From Streptomyces sp. KL109B (GTDB lineage Bacteria > Actinomycetota > Actinomycetes > Streptomycetales > Streptomycetaceae): a stretch of 64,000 nucleotides of DNA. A program made the translations under genes and the position numbers. A model generated the notes under the pieces. It saw only the letters and a list, made by a program, of their open reading frames with translations. It made no database searches and had not been told where the DNA came from. Where the stretch lies: positions 806,001 through 870,000 of the forward strand of contig NZ_JASERL010000002.1 of assembly GCF_030766935.1 (NCBI RefSeq), written 5' to 3'. Positions 27,501-36,200 of the stretch are shown here, one piece after another. The first letter of the stretch is position 1. Each line of letters starts with the position of its first letter.

Positions 27501-28593
27501 GCCCGAGGCCCTGGAGTGCGCCCGTGCGGCGGAGGCGGACGAGGAGTTGTTCGCCCACCTGGCGGAGCACGGCGGGGACTGGCTCCGGACCGACCGGCGC
27601 GTGCATCCGGGAGTCCTGGCGGAGCTCTCCTTCGACCTGGACACGACCGTGTCCGACGTGTGTGCGCGGCTCGTCCGGTGCGACCTGGAGGCGGACGGCA
27701 CGGGGCTGCCCGAGGAGCCGTGGGAGGAGCTGCCCGCCCTGCTCAAGCAGTGGCCACTGGCCATGAACACGTGGCTCCCGCTGGACGAACCCGTGCCCGC
27801 CCTGGACATCCTGACCGCCGCCGAGAGCCTGGAGATCACCCCGGCCGAGGCCATGGACTGGTTCGCCGGGATGGGCTTCCCGCTGCCCGCCCCCTTCCCC
27901 GACATCCACCCCGACGACGTCTCCCGGGCCATCGATCTCCTGGCGGTCGACGAGGACGAATTCGGCGACGTGGGCCCCGCGCTGCGCCCCGGCACCCCCG
28001 TCCCCTACGTCCATCTGTTCACGGTGGCCGCACGCCTGGAGGAGCCGCTGGGCGAGGTCGCGCGGCAGCTGCGCGCCTTCGGGCTCAAGGTTCCACGGAC
28101 CGGCCCCACCCGTTCCGCCGGGACGCACGAGCTGGACGACGAGCTGTTCCGGTGGGAAGGGCCGCTGTACTGGGGCGAGACGAGTCCGGGCAAAGCCCTC
28201 CCCTATGCCCACGTCCTGGGCGCCGCCCGCGCCCTGCTGCGGTCGCCCGCCGAGATCGCGGCACGGCTGCGCGCCTGGGGCGTCCCCCTGTCGTGCACCA
28301 AGCTGCCGCGGGGGCTCTCCGAACCCAACGCTTTGATGCTTCTGACGGACGACGCCGACGAACTGCTCACCACCGACGACGACATCGACTTCGAGATGCT
28401 CGTCCGCAAGTCCCGCGCCATGCACGAGCCGGTCGCCCGGGTGCACGGCTGGCTCACCGCCCTCGGCCTCGACGCCCCCGACCCCGTCGAAGCCATCAGG
28501 ACCGCCCTGCCCCGGGTGCCCCGCCGCCCCGACCGCCCCGACCGGCCCACCGACCGAAGCCGCACGTCAGGCGCGCCGAGGCAGCCCGAGTAA
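24574..28593 (+). CDS. Large Hsp90-like (GHKL) ATPase with RHIM-like N-terminus and wHTH repeats
   Basis: 1,339 residues from ATG 24574 after GGGGGCGG. Residues 1-35 form a separate motif, NSVTGTQVDGALVQVGGSVG, with a (V/I)QVG core like RHIM/amyloid signalling motifs. Residues 40-400 are helical. The GHKL ATPase follows: N-box ALRELYQNALDACRYRR (near 425-440), G1 RDNGVGMGEAEL (near 475), G2 RFGIGVLSYFMLADEI (near 525) and G3 GTTVRLYLHAP (near 580). From about 880 to 1330 come degenerate 65-90 residue helical repeats with the pattern h-hh-a-L-x(n)-EV-x3-L-x2-G-h-x-h-P (PVPYVHLFTVAARLEEPLGE and ALPYAHVLGAARALLRSPAE), likely winged-helix-like. Chaperone-like sensor of a conflict system is an inference. 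No obvious effector partner is adjacent. Confidence 0.85.
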   Translation: MRHHNTHNSVTGTQVDGALVQVGGSVGQLTVHTGTGAPESAEPADAWAAAVRDAGVWRHVPHHRDLDPWRDGAVAVAERLATLRDAGEARLADDPWQDPGFAGRFAERMEWLLGEPGPAGGAGLDLYPAEAALAALLPFLYRVHTLEALVAARDVEPWELESRPAAEPRRASFEAYAARYRLLVQRARLRPRAAPPLGWWLAHRWLVHHGEDVSPTHVRNTLAAIGAPADALGDALDPARVARLLHGIRRGPDVCNPDFLAALPTDEGLRGPGQQRVREQRLALIAAVGFALAAEPTALPDVVAEHLGIPHPVRLDQLRDTLARSALGGSRDLPVLRAECHHEAVIEALHAYAGRVDELLRAVRRTAEERVALPFPALPSHLSSDGVVPAEDAFTSWASFRLDERRVRDLLMGEQLYKDRDLALRELYQNALDACRYRRARTEYLDRVTPGATYDYAGRITFEQGVDDDGRAFVECRDNGVGMGEAELRGVFSNAGARFAEQPDFLDEQAAWESVEPPVRLYPNSRFGIGVLSYFMLADEIRVTTCRMGPTGAVGPLLEASIFGPGHLFRIARPADCGAEPGTTVRLYLHAPSEGAPAPSCPRVLRRLLGVAEFATSARDGEYEEEWAPGEFKAAAEPMDGPQGGGLGTTGRGDLLPWPGAPEGVQLFWCERGGDLLVDGLVVQPSVRGGAVSQRPNGLTGLIVNLTGPSAPRRLSADRLQVLDDLRPFLADLVREAAVHLVSAGPEFLGFAWLCRAADGSVVTADLIAEECVRQHRTIGVRDRRVDTARAGCLPMDAALVRPALTYYEASGPNSMADDHPSVPDHIFLWRLLAHDTHPSLPELKRLCPELAAPVDLLPALPSDQLLVDKPSYSYRLGTASTCDTLLDLAVALAASPRQIAERAALLGLHGLPPDAFPHEVPRSSAEGTTASKRAAAVIERRRPLTATGLVREADVSGTTVAEVARLRAAEGAVIPPEALECARAAEADEELFAHLAEHGGDWLRTDRRVHPGVLAELSFDLDTTVSDVCARLVRCDLEADGTGLPEEPWEELPALLKQWPLAMNTWLPLDEPVPALDILTAAESLEITPAEAMDWFAGMGFPLPAPFPDIHPDDVSRAIDLLAVDEDEFGDVGPALRPGTPVPYVHLFTVAARLEEPLGEVARQLRAFGLKVPRTGPTRSAGTHELDDELFRWEGPLYWGETSPGKALPYAHVLGAARALLRSPAEIAARLRAWGVPLSCTKLPRGLSEPNALMLLTDDADELLTTDDDIDFEMLVRKSRAMHEPVARVHGWLTALGLDAPDPVEAIRTALPRVPRRPDRPDRPTDRSRTSGAPRQPE

Positions 28594-28621
28594 GCTGGCG
28601 CACCCTCGTACAGGATCGAGC

Positions 28622-28646
28622 GGACGGCGCCGGGCGGGCGCCGTCC
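28622..28646 (+). terminator. Stem-loop after the Hsp90-like gene
   Basis: Perfect 10-base arms GGACGGCGCC (28622-28631) and GGCGCCGTCC (28637-28646) with a 5-base loop, 28 bases past the stop. No T run. It may also lie in the MarR leader, 18 bases before that start. Confidence 0.6.
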
Positions 28647-28663
28647 CACGCGAAGGGAATGCC

Positions 28664-29164
28664 GTGGTGGGCGTGGGTGGACGGGCCGGGAAAGCCGACG
28701 AAGGGGCCGCCGCGTCCGCGCCATCGGACCTGCGGCAGCTCGCGGTGGAGCTGCGCCGCCTCAACGGCGAACTCACGCGGGTGGTGCACGGCTTCGCCAC
28801 CGGACAGGACCTGCACCCCACTGACGTGCAGGCGCTCGCCGTCGTCCTGGACTCCGCGGAGCCCGTCACCCCGAGCGTGCTGCGCCGCCGCCTCGGCCTG
28901 ACGTCCGGCGCGGTGAGCGCCTGCGTGGACCGGCTCGAACGCGCCGGTCATCTGCGGCGGGTGCGGGAGAGCCGGGACCGGCGGGTGGTGCACCTGCAGT
29001 ACGTGCCGGGCGCGCAGGCGCGGGCGCGGAAGTACTTCGGCCCGCTCGCCGAGGCGGCCGACCGGGTGCGCGGCGACTTCAGCGCGGCGGAACTGGACGT
29101 GGTGGTGCGGTTCCTGGGCTCGCTCAACGAGCAGCTCTCCGAGGTCGAGAGCCCCCGCACGTAG
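28664..29164 (+). CDS. MarR-family repressor
   Basis: 166 residues from GTG 28664 (GAAGGG about nine bases upstream). Winged helix of MarR type: LHPTDVQALAVVLDSAEPVT, RLGLTSGAVSACVDRLERAG and the wing RRVRESRDRRVVHLQY. It is followed on the same strand by an MMPL transporter with a MarR-like palindrome between them, so it probably represses that transporter. Inducer unknown. Confidence 0.9.
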   Translation: MVGVGGRAGKADEGAAASAPSDLRQLAVELRRLNGELTRVVHGFATGQDLHPTDVQALAVVLDSAEPVTPSVLRRRLGLTSGAVSACVDRLERAGHLRRVRESRDRRVVHLQYVPGAQARARKYFGPLAEAADRVRGDFSAAELDVVVRFLGSLNEQLSEVESPRT

Positions 29165-29255
29165 CGCGCCGCCGGACACGGCACGGGCGGAGACCGCATC
29201 CGCGGGGGCGGGCGCGACGGAAGACACGACGTGTGCCACCATCCCGGACAACAGA

Positions 29256-29287
29256 TAACTCAATCATCGAGATACTTTTTGATTGAG
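29256..29287. promoter_or_regulatory. MarR-type operator candidate upstream of MMPL gene
   Basis: TAACTCAATCATCGAGATA (29256-29274) is an imperfect 19-base palindrome. Its CTCAATCA half pairs perfectly with TGATTGAG at 29280-29287. The segment is AT-rich against its surroundings, and lies about 45 bases before the MMPL start. Confidence 0.6.
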
Positions 29288-29330
29288 GCTTTCCGCTCAA
29301 GACCGCCCGGCTGCCTTCCTTGGGAGAACC

Positions 29331-31421
29331 ATGCCCCGCACCCACCGGCGCGCCCGCTGGCTCGTGCCGATCGTCCTGCTCTTCGGCTGGCTCGCCATCG
29401 GCGGCACGCTCGGCCCGTACGCGGGAAAACTCGGCGAGGTCGCCACGAACGACCAGGCGGCCTTCCTGCCGCGGAACGCGGAGTCCACCCGCGTGATCGA
29501 GGCGCAGCGCGCCTTCAGCGAGGACGAGACGCTCCCGGCGATCGTCGTATGGACCGCCGACGGCGGGGGCAGGGTGGACGGTGACCAACGGGCCGCCGCC
29601 ACCGGCGCGTTGGCCTCGCTCAAGGGCGAGCCCGGCATCGTCGGCCAGGTGTCGCCCGCCCTGCCGTCGAAGGACGGCGAGGCCCTGGAGGGTGTCGTAC
29701 AACTGCGCCCCGACCTGGGGGACCGACTCGCGCCGACGCTCGACGAGATCGAGTCCGCGGCGTCGAAGGTGCCGGGTGCGACGGCCGAGGTCGCGGGGCC
29801 CGCGGCGAGTCAGGCCGATCTGTCCGACGCCTTCGCCGGGATCGACGGGCTGCTCCTGTCGGTCGCGCTCGCGGCGGTCCTGGTGATCCTGATCCTGGTC
29901 TACCGCAGCGTGCTGCTCCCCTTCGTGATCATCATCAGCGCGGTGTTCGCGCTGGGCGCCGCCTGCGCCGTCGTCTACGCGCTCGCCGACCACGACGTCG
30001 TACGCGTCGACGGACAGGTGCAGGGCATCCTGTCGATCCTGGTCATCGGCGCCGCGACCGACTACGCGCTGTTGCTCACCGCCCGCTACCGCGAGGAACT
30101 CGCCTCGGGCGCCGACCGGTTCGCCGCGATGCGGGCCGCGCTGCGCCGCTCGTCCGGGGCGATCGTGGCGAGCGCCGCGACCGTCGCCCTCGGCCTGCTC
30201 GCCCTGCTGCTCAGCGACCTCACCAACAACCGGGCGCTCGGCCCGGTCGGCGCCATCGGCATCGTCTGCGCCGTCCTCAGCACCCTCACGTTCCTGCCCG
30301 CCGCCCTGGTGCTGCTCGGCCGCGCCGCGTACTGGCCCGCGAAGGTGCGCGCCGACGACGGTTCGGGCGCGGGGCACGGGGTGTGGCGGCGCGTCGCGCG
30401 GGCGGTCGAGCGGGCGCCGCGCAGGATCTGGGCGATCGCCCTCGCCGGCCTGCTGGCCTGCGCCGCCTTCGCCCCCACCCTCGACTCCAAGGGCGTGCCG
30501 CTCGACGAGATCTTCGTCAACGACGCGCCCTCGGTCGCCGCGCAGGCCACGCTCGCCGAGCACTTCCCCGGCGGCTCCGGCAACCCGGCCGTGGTGATCG
30601 CGGACGCCGGGCACCGGGACGCGGTCGTCTCGCGGGCCGAGAAGGTCGACGGTGTCGCGAGCGCGACGGTCCTCACCGAGCAGGGGCGGCCCGGCGGCGG
30701 CCCGGCCCGCGTCGTGGACGGCAAGGTGCGCGTCGATGTGACGCTGAAGGATCCGGCCGACAGCGACGCGGCCAAGGAGACGGTCGTCCGGCTCCGGACG
30801 GCGCTGCACTCCGTCGACGGCGCCGACGCCCTCGTCGGCGGCTACACCGCGCAGCAGTACGACACCCAGCACACCGCCGAACGCGACCGCACGCTGATCG
30901 TTCCCGTGGTCCTCGCCATCATCCTGGTGATCCTCGTCGGGCTGCTGCGGTCCCTGATGATGCCGCTGCTCCTGGTGGCGACGGTCGCGCTCAACTTCGT
31001 GGCGACGCTGGGCATTTCCTCGCTCGTCTTTGAGCACGTGTTCGGCTTCACCGGCACCGACGCGTCCGTGCCGCTGTACGGGTTCGTGTTCCTGGTCGCG
31101 CTCGGCGTGGACTACAACATCTTCCTGATGTCGAGGGCCCGCGAGGAGTCCCTGCGGCACGGGGTGCGGGAGGGCATCCTGCGGGCGCTCGTCGCGACGG
31201 GCGGCGTGATCACGTCGGCCGGTGTGGTGCTGGCCGCGACGTTCGCCGCGCTCGGCGTGATCCCGCTCGCCTTCCTGGTGCAGATCGCGTTCATCGTGGC
31301 CTTCGGCGTCCTGCTCGACACCCTCGTCGTGCGCTCGCTCCTGGTCCCCGCGCTGGTCCGGGACATCGGCCCGAGGTCCTGGTGGCCCGGGCGCCTCGGC
31401 CGCGGCGGCGACGCGGACTGA
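29331..31421 (+). CDS. MMPL/RND-family transporter
   Basis: 696 residues from ATG 29331, preceded by GGGAG. Two repeats of one helix, a large extracytoplasmic domain and five helices: first domain from about 45, helices with SVALAAVLVILILVYRSVLL and GAATDYALLLTARYREEL, second half with RTLIVPVVLAIILVILVGLL and VALGVDYNIFLMSRAREESL. These acidic D-Y pairs are the proton relay of MMPL proteins. Likely exports a lipid or hydrophobic compound. Controlled by the adjacent MarR. Confidence 0.93.
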   Translation: MPRTHRRARWLVPIVLLFGWLAIGGTLGPYAGKLGEVATNDQAAFLPRNAESTRVIEAQRAFSEDETLPAIVVWTADGGGRVDGDQRAAATGALASLKGEPGIVGQVSPALPSKDGEALEGVVQLRPDLGDRLAPTLDEIESAASKVPGATAEVAGPAASQADLSDAFAGIDGLLLSVALAAVLVILILVYRSVLLPFVIIISAVFALGAACAVVYALADHDVVRVDGQVQGILSILVIGAATDYALLLTARYREELASGADRFAAMRAALRRSSGAIVASAATVALGLLALLLSDLTNNRALGPVGAIGIVCAVLSTLTFLPAALVLLGRAAYWPAKVRADDGSGAGHGVWRRVARAVERAPRRIWAIALAGLLACAAFAPTLDSKGVPLDEIFVNDAPSVAAQATLAEHFPGGSGNPAVVIADAGHRDAVVSRAEKVDGVASATVLTEQGRPGGGPARVVDGKVRVDVTLKDPADSDAAKETVVRLRTALHSVDGADALVGGYTAQQYDTQHTAERDRTLIVPVVLAIILVILVGLLRSLMMPLLLVATVALNFVATLGISSLVFEHVFGFTGTDASVPLYGFVFLVALGVDYNIFLMSRAREESLRHGVREGILRALVATGGVITSAGVVLAATFAALGVIPLAFLVQIAFIVAFGVLLDTLVVRSLLVPALVRDIGPRSWWPGRLGRGGDAD

Positions 31422-31464
31422 GGCAACCCGGACCCACAGTGCTCGGGCTACGGTGCGCGGGGCC

Positions 31465-32502
31465 TCAGACGCCCGGGATCCCCCGGTCGGCGAAGGCCTT
31501 GCGCACCGCCGCCTCGGCCCCGGCCCCGTACATCTCCTTCGCCTTCGCGATCGTCGCCTTCGCCGCCGCCTCGAAACTCGTGTCCGGCGCGAAGTCGAAC
31601 TGGGCGTTCACGATGATCCGGTCGGCCGTACGGGCGCCGAGCGCGCGCCGGATGTCGTACAGGCCCCGCGACCAGATCTCACCGTCCGCGTGCACTTCGC
31701 CGACCCGGTCCGCGTACGTCTTGTCGGTGTCAACACGCCGCAAGCAGTGGGGAGTTGATGACGTGTACGAGACGGAGTCCCAGTCGGCGACGCACGCCAG
31801 GTCGGTCCTGCGCGGCCAGCCGTACCGGGCGTCGGCGGCGGCGCCGACCTCGACGGCGAGGTAGTCGCCGAACGCCTCGCCGATCGATCCGGCCTCCAAC
31901 GACGTACCGAATCCCGGGACTTGGGCGTTGTGGACCGCGTGCCCGTACTCGTGGACGACGACCTCCGCGTCCTCCGCGTCGTCGACGCCGCCCTTGCCGA
32001 AGCGGATCTCGGCCTTCTTGTCGGTGAAGAAGGAATTGTCGGCGCCCCACTGGTTGATGCGGACGGGCTGGGCGCGGTCGTTGGCGCCGGGGAGTTCGCT
32101 GCCGAAGCCGAGTGATTGCAGGTACTCCTGCGCCTCGTTGACCCAGAAGTAGGCCATCACCTGCTCGAACTGGTCGTCCTGGCGGGTGTACGTACCGGCG
32201 TCCGCGAGCTTCGCGGCGGCGCCGGTCTCGGATCTGACGTAGGCCCACTTCCCGGACAGGCCGCCGCTGCCGTCGAGATTGCGCAGCGCGGCCGTCGCGT
32301 ACTGCGCGTCCGGGACCGCCGTCGCGGAGTCCTTGGCGTCGGTGAGGGACTGGTCGCCCGACGACTGGACCGGGTTGACCATGAAGATCCGGGCGGCCTG
32401 GTCCTTCGCGGGCGCGGCGAGGGCGGGGGACGCGAGGGTGGCGAGGGCCACGGTGAGGGTGGCCGCGGCGAGCGTGGCGCGGGGCAGGCGACGACGTGAC
32501 AT
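31465..32502 (-). CDS. Secreted zinc metallopeptidase (fungalysin/M36-like)
   Basis: 345 residues from ATG 32502 with GGAGG eight bases upstream. Signal peptide: RRR motif, hydrophobic core LAAATLTVALATLA, cleavage after ALAAPA. The zinc site is EVVVHEYGHAVHN (HExxH) with the third ligand in GSIGEAFGDYLAVEV, the GExxGDY type of gluzincins. HADGEIWSRGLYDIRRALGA downstream matches M36 fungalysins, which usually have a longer propeptide; here only about 160 residues precede the site. Probably an exported protease acting on external protein. Confidence 0.85.
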   Translation of the reverse strand: MSRRRLPRATLAAATLTVALATLASPALAAPAKDQAARIFMVNPVQSSGDQSLTDAKDSATAVPDAQYATAALRNLDGSGGLSGKWAYVRSETGAAAKLADAGTYTRQDDQFEQVMAYFWVNEAQEYLQSLGFGSELPGANDRAQPVRINQWGADNSFFTDKKAEIRFGKGGVDDAEDAEVVVHEYGHAVHNAQVPGFGTSLEAGSIGEAFGDYLAVEVGAAADARYGWPRRTDLACVADWDSVSYTSSTPHCLRRVDTDKTYADRVGEVHADGEIWSRGLYDIRRALGARTADRIIVNAQFDFAPDTSFEAAAKATIAKAKEMYGAGAEAAVRKAFADRGIPGV

Positions 32503-32624
32503 CGGTACATCCTCCGGCTGGGCTGGGACGAGCTGGGACGGATGTGGGGGGTGGTGCGGCTGGGCGCTGCCGGATCTTCCCGCATCCTGGGCAGCCTTGG
32601 CCATAGCCCGTCGGGCGTGATCCG

Positions 32625-33224
32625 ATGAGCCGCATGAGCAGCAGCGACACCATCAGCGTCACCACCTGGTCCCTCGAACAGACCTCGCCCGCCGACCTGC
32701 GCCCCGCGACGCCGCCGGAGGGCGACGACGTGCGCGTCGTGCGCGCCGAGGTCCCCTCCCCTGAGTTCAGCCGGTTCCTGTACGCGTCCGTGGGCGGCGA
32801 CATCCGCTGGATCGACCGGCTCGGCTGGAGCTACGCGCGGTGGCAGGAGCAGCTGTCGCGTCCGGGGGCCGAGACCTGGGTCGCGTACGACAAGGGCACG
32901 CCTGCCGGGTACGTGGAGCTGGACGCGCAGGACGACGGGGTGGTGGAGGTCGTCTACTTCGGCCTCATTCCGGCGTTCCGGGGGCGGCGGATCGGCGGGC
33001 ATCTGCTGTCGTACGCGGTCGCGCGGGCCTGGGACCTGGCGGAGCGGTGGCCGGACCGGGAGCCGACGCGGCGGGTGTGGCTGCACACGTGCAGCAAGGA
33101 CGGCGAGCACGCCATGGCGAACTACGAGCGGCGCGGGTTCAAGGTCTTCGACACGAAGGTCGAGGTCGAACCGGACGTACCGACGCCGGGTCCTTGGCCG
33201 GGGGCCGGGGTGGTGGCGGGCTAG
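32625..33224 (+). CDS. GNAT-family N-acetyltransferase
   Basis: 199 residues. The acetyl-CoA loop is GLIPAFRGRRIGGHLLSYAV, followed by VWLHTCSKDGEHAMANYERR, the closing strands and helix of the GNAT fold. Substrate unknown. ATG 32625 or 32634 both possible. The stop overlaps the convergent NACHT stop in the sequence CTAG. Confidence 0.88.
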   Translation: MSRMSSSDTISVTTWSLEQTSPADLRPATPPEGDDVRVVRAEVPSPEFSRFLYASVGGDIRWIDRLGWSYARWQEQLSRPGAETWVAYDKGTPAGYVELDAQDDGVVEVVYFGLIPAFRGRRIGGHLLSYAVARAWDLAERWPDREPTRRVWLHTCSKDGEHAMANYERRGFKVFDTKVEVEPDVPTPGPWPGAGVVAG

Positions 33225-36200
33225 CCCGCCGTAGCCGAGACCGCGACGTTGCCGGTGACGGCGGTGTCGGCCGGGCCCCTGAGGAGGTCGACGAGGCCGC
33301 GCAGTGGGGTGTTGAAGCGCCGCCTGAGTTCCCGCGCGCGGGAGTTCAGGCGGAGTCCGCGCCACGTGGCCAGCGTGATGAGCAGGACCGCCGCGCCCGC
33401 GGTCCACACCGCGCCGACCGTGCCGACCGCCTCGTGCAGGCCGACCCAGGCGTACGTGACCGCCGCGGGCAGCAGGCCCAGATTGGCCAGGGCCATCCAG
33501 AAGTCGATGTCCATGTAGGCGAACTCGGACACCAGCGTGAACGGCGTCAGGACCCCGTACTCGGCCAGCTCGTCGGCGTCGGTCAGGGCCCCGCGCACCA
33601 GCAGCACCAGCCAGCCGACGGCGAGTTGCGCGAGCGCGAGCCAGGCCAGCCAGCCGGGGCCCCAGGGCTGCCCGCCGAACGCCGCGGCGCCGGCCCGCCA
33701 GGCCGCGTATCCGGAGACGGCGAAGCACACGGCGAGCACCAGGCGGTAGTGCCAGCTCCGGTCGAACTCGTATCGGTACTGGCGGTCGAGCGCCGGCGAA
33801 GGACCGCCGCTGCGCTGCCACTCCGCGACGCTGACCTGGGGTCCCATCAGGAGCGTCCACACCGCCGTGAAGCGCCGTTCGACCGGAAGCGAGCGGAGCA
33901 GGTCGGCGCGGAACGCGGAGATGCCCACCGAACGCAGTACCTTGAGGCCCAGGTCGGCCAGGTACTCCGAGGAGTAGCTGCGTGCGCCGCCGGCGCCGGC
34001 GCGGGGGCCCCGGTCGGCCCAGTACAGCACGTTGCTCACTTCCCACGTCTTGACGCCCGCGGGGTCGTCGAGGTCGAACCGGATGCCCGGGTAGGACGCC
34101 AGCCGTGCGGCGACGTCCGACAACTCCCCCGCGGCAACGGGATCGAGGTCGGTGACGGCCGTCCTCGGCGGCTCCTCCCCCTCCGGGGTCACCATCGCAA
34201 GGGCCGTCGCGAGCCGCGGATCGAGTACGACGCCTTCGGGCAGCGTCTGCCGCGTCGCGCGCGTGAGGACCTGCGCGATCCTCGCGGCCACCCCGATCAG
34301 CGGGTCGTCCTCGCGGGTGGCGAAGGGCTGCCACACCCAGGCGGAGTCCGAGATCACCCGCCGCGGCACGGCCGGGGCGTGCTGGGCCAGCTCCTGTTCG
34401 ATCTCGCCGTCGGCGAGCAGGTGGCCGAGGTAGGCCGCGGCAGCCGACTCGTCCGCCGGGGGCGGGCCCTGGAACAGCGCCTCGCACAACGCCAGCGCCG
34501 CGGCCGGTGTGCGGATCAGCCACAGGCCGCGGGCCGCTCCGGGCAGCCCGTCCCGCATGGCGCCGGTGAGGGCGGGGACCGCCAGGTCGCCCATCGACGT
34601 GAGCGCGGAGAGCGCCACCGGGGTCGCGCCGAGGCGGGTCGCGAGGACCTCCGCGGCCTGCGGCACGTTGGTCGCGGCGAGCGCGCGGAGCGCCGCCTCC
34701 ACCCTTTCGGCGCCGATGCCGCTCACGTCCCCGCGGGCGATGAACTCCAGGATCCCGAAGACGCGGGGCCCCGGCTCCCGCCGGTCCGCGGCGACGACGC
34801 CGAACGCGGACGCCACGGCCCTGCGGTCGGCGTCGGTGTCCTCCGTGCCGAGCCCGGCCTGGAAGGCGTCGATGATGCGGTCGGCGAGCCGCGGGTCCAC
34901 GACGTACGCGTCGGCGAGGCACTGGAACGCCAACACCGGTTCGTGGTCGAGGACTTCGCGCACCACGTCGGTGCAGTCGCGGGCCGCGACGCCGCACCAG
35001 AGGCGCACCGTCTCCCGCCAGGTGGCCGGGTCGCTCCGGTAGCGGCGCAGCAGCCCCTCGGGAGTGGCGGCGAGTTCGTTGGCCGCCAGGTACTCCTGCA
35101 GCGTGAGGTGCGCGAACTGGTAGCGGACGCCGCCGTCGATGGGCAGCAGCAGGCCGGTGCGCTCGACGATCTCCTCCAGCACGGCCTGCGCCTGCTCGCC
35201 CGGGCGCCGCTGATCGACCAGCGCCTCCTCCAGCACTTCCAGTACCCGGCTCTCGGCCAGGGCGAGGCGGTCGTGGACGCCGATCGGTACGTCCTGCGCC
35301 GCCAGGGCGAGGCGCTGCAGGACGCCCCATTTCACCGGGGACGAGAACCGCGGGATGCGCTGCCGGTCGTCGAGGAGGCTGCCGATGACCTCTTTGTAGA
35401 AGTCGGCGCGGGTGTGCGGGAGGGTGTCGCCGGTGGCCGCGTACACCGTCGAGTACAGGTAGGCGATCATGGTGAGCAGCAGCGGGTTGCGGGCCAGCGG
35501 CATCAGCTGCGGGGTGTCGCGCAGCGCGCCGAGGAGCCGGTCGACGGTGTCGCCCTCCAGGGTCTCGGGCCAGGGCCAGCCGCGCAGGAAGCGGCGGATG
35601 AGGTGTTCGTCGAAGTCCTCGACGCGCAGCACCTGGTCGAGGCCTTCCTTGAGTTCCCCTTTGTAGACGGCGGCGCGGCAGGTGACGACGGTGCGGCAGC
35701 CGTCGTGGTCCTTGGCGAACTCCCGGATGGCGTCGGCGACCTGGCGGCGCCGCTTGGCGCCCGCGACCTCGTCGAGGCCGTCGAAGTAGAGCACCATGTC
35801 GCCGTCCGCGAGGCGCCGGTCGAGCCAGCGGTCGGCCTTGGGGAAGGCGTTGGCCGCGAAGTGGTCGACGATGTGGCGGCGCAGGTCGATCTCGCCGTCG
35901 AGGTTGACCTGGTGCAGCTTGATGAGGACGGGGATGCGGTCCAGTTCGCCGAGCGGGGCGCGGGCGGGGACGCGGCGGCCGTACCAGGTGCGGCGGCTGC
36001 GCGCGTCCGGGTTGTGGCGCTCGCGGGCCCAGGTCAGGACGGCGTGCTTGAGCAGCATTGTCTTGCCGGCGCCCGGTACGCCGAGGACGAGGGTGCGGCG
36101 GGCGTCGCCGAGGGAGGCGCCGGCCGGACGCTCGCCGTGCTGGTCGTCGCTGACGGAGAGCGGAACGTACACCGACTCCATGTCCATCTTCTGGGACGTC

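Noticed and set aside
24052..28446. A minus-strand open frame of more than 1,400 codons opposite the Hsp90-like gene
   Set aside because: Its translation is rich in R, G, A, Q and H with no domain pattern, as expected when the complement of a GC-rich gene lacks stops; the plus frame has clear GHKL motifs.
33201..33224. Possible toxin-antitoxin pairing of GNAT with the NACHT gene because they touch
   Set aside because: They are convergent with overlapping stops, the GNAT is of full general type and no partner DNA-binding antitoxin is present.
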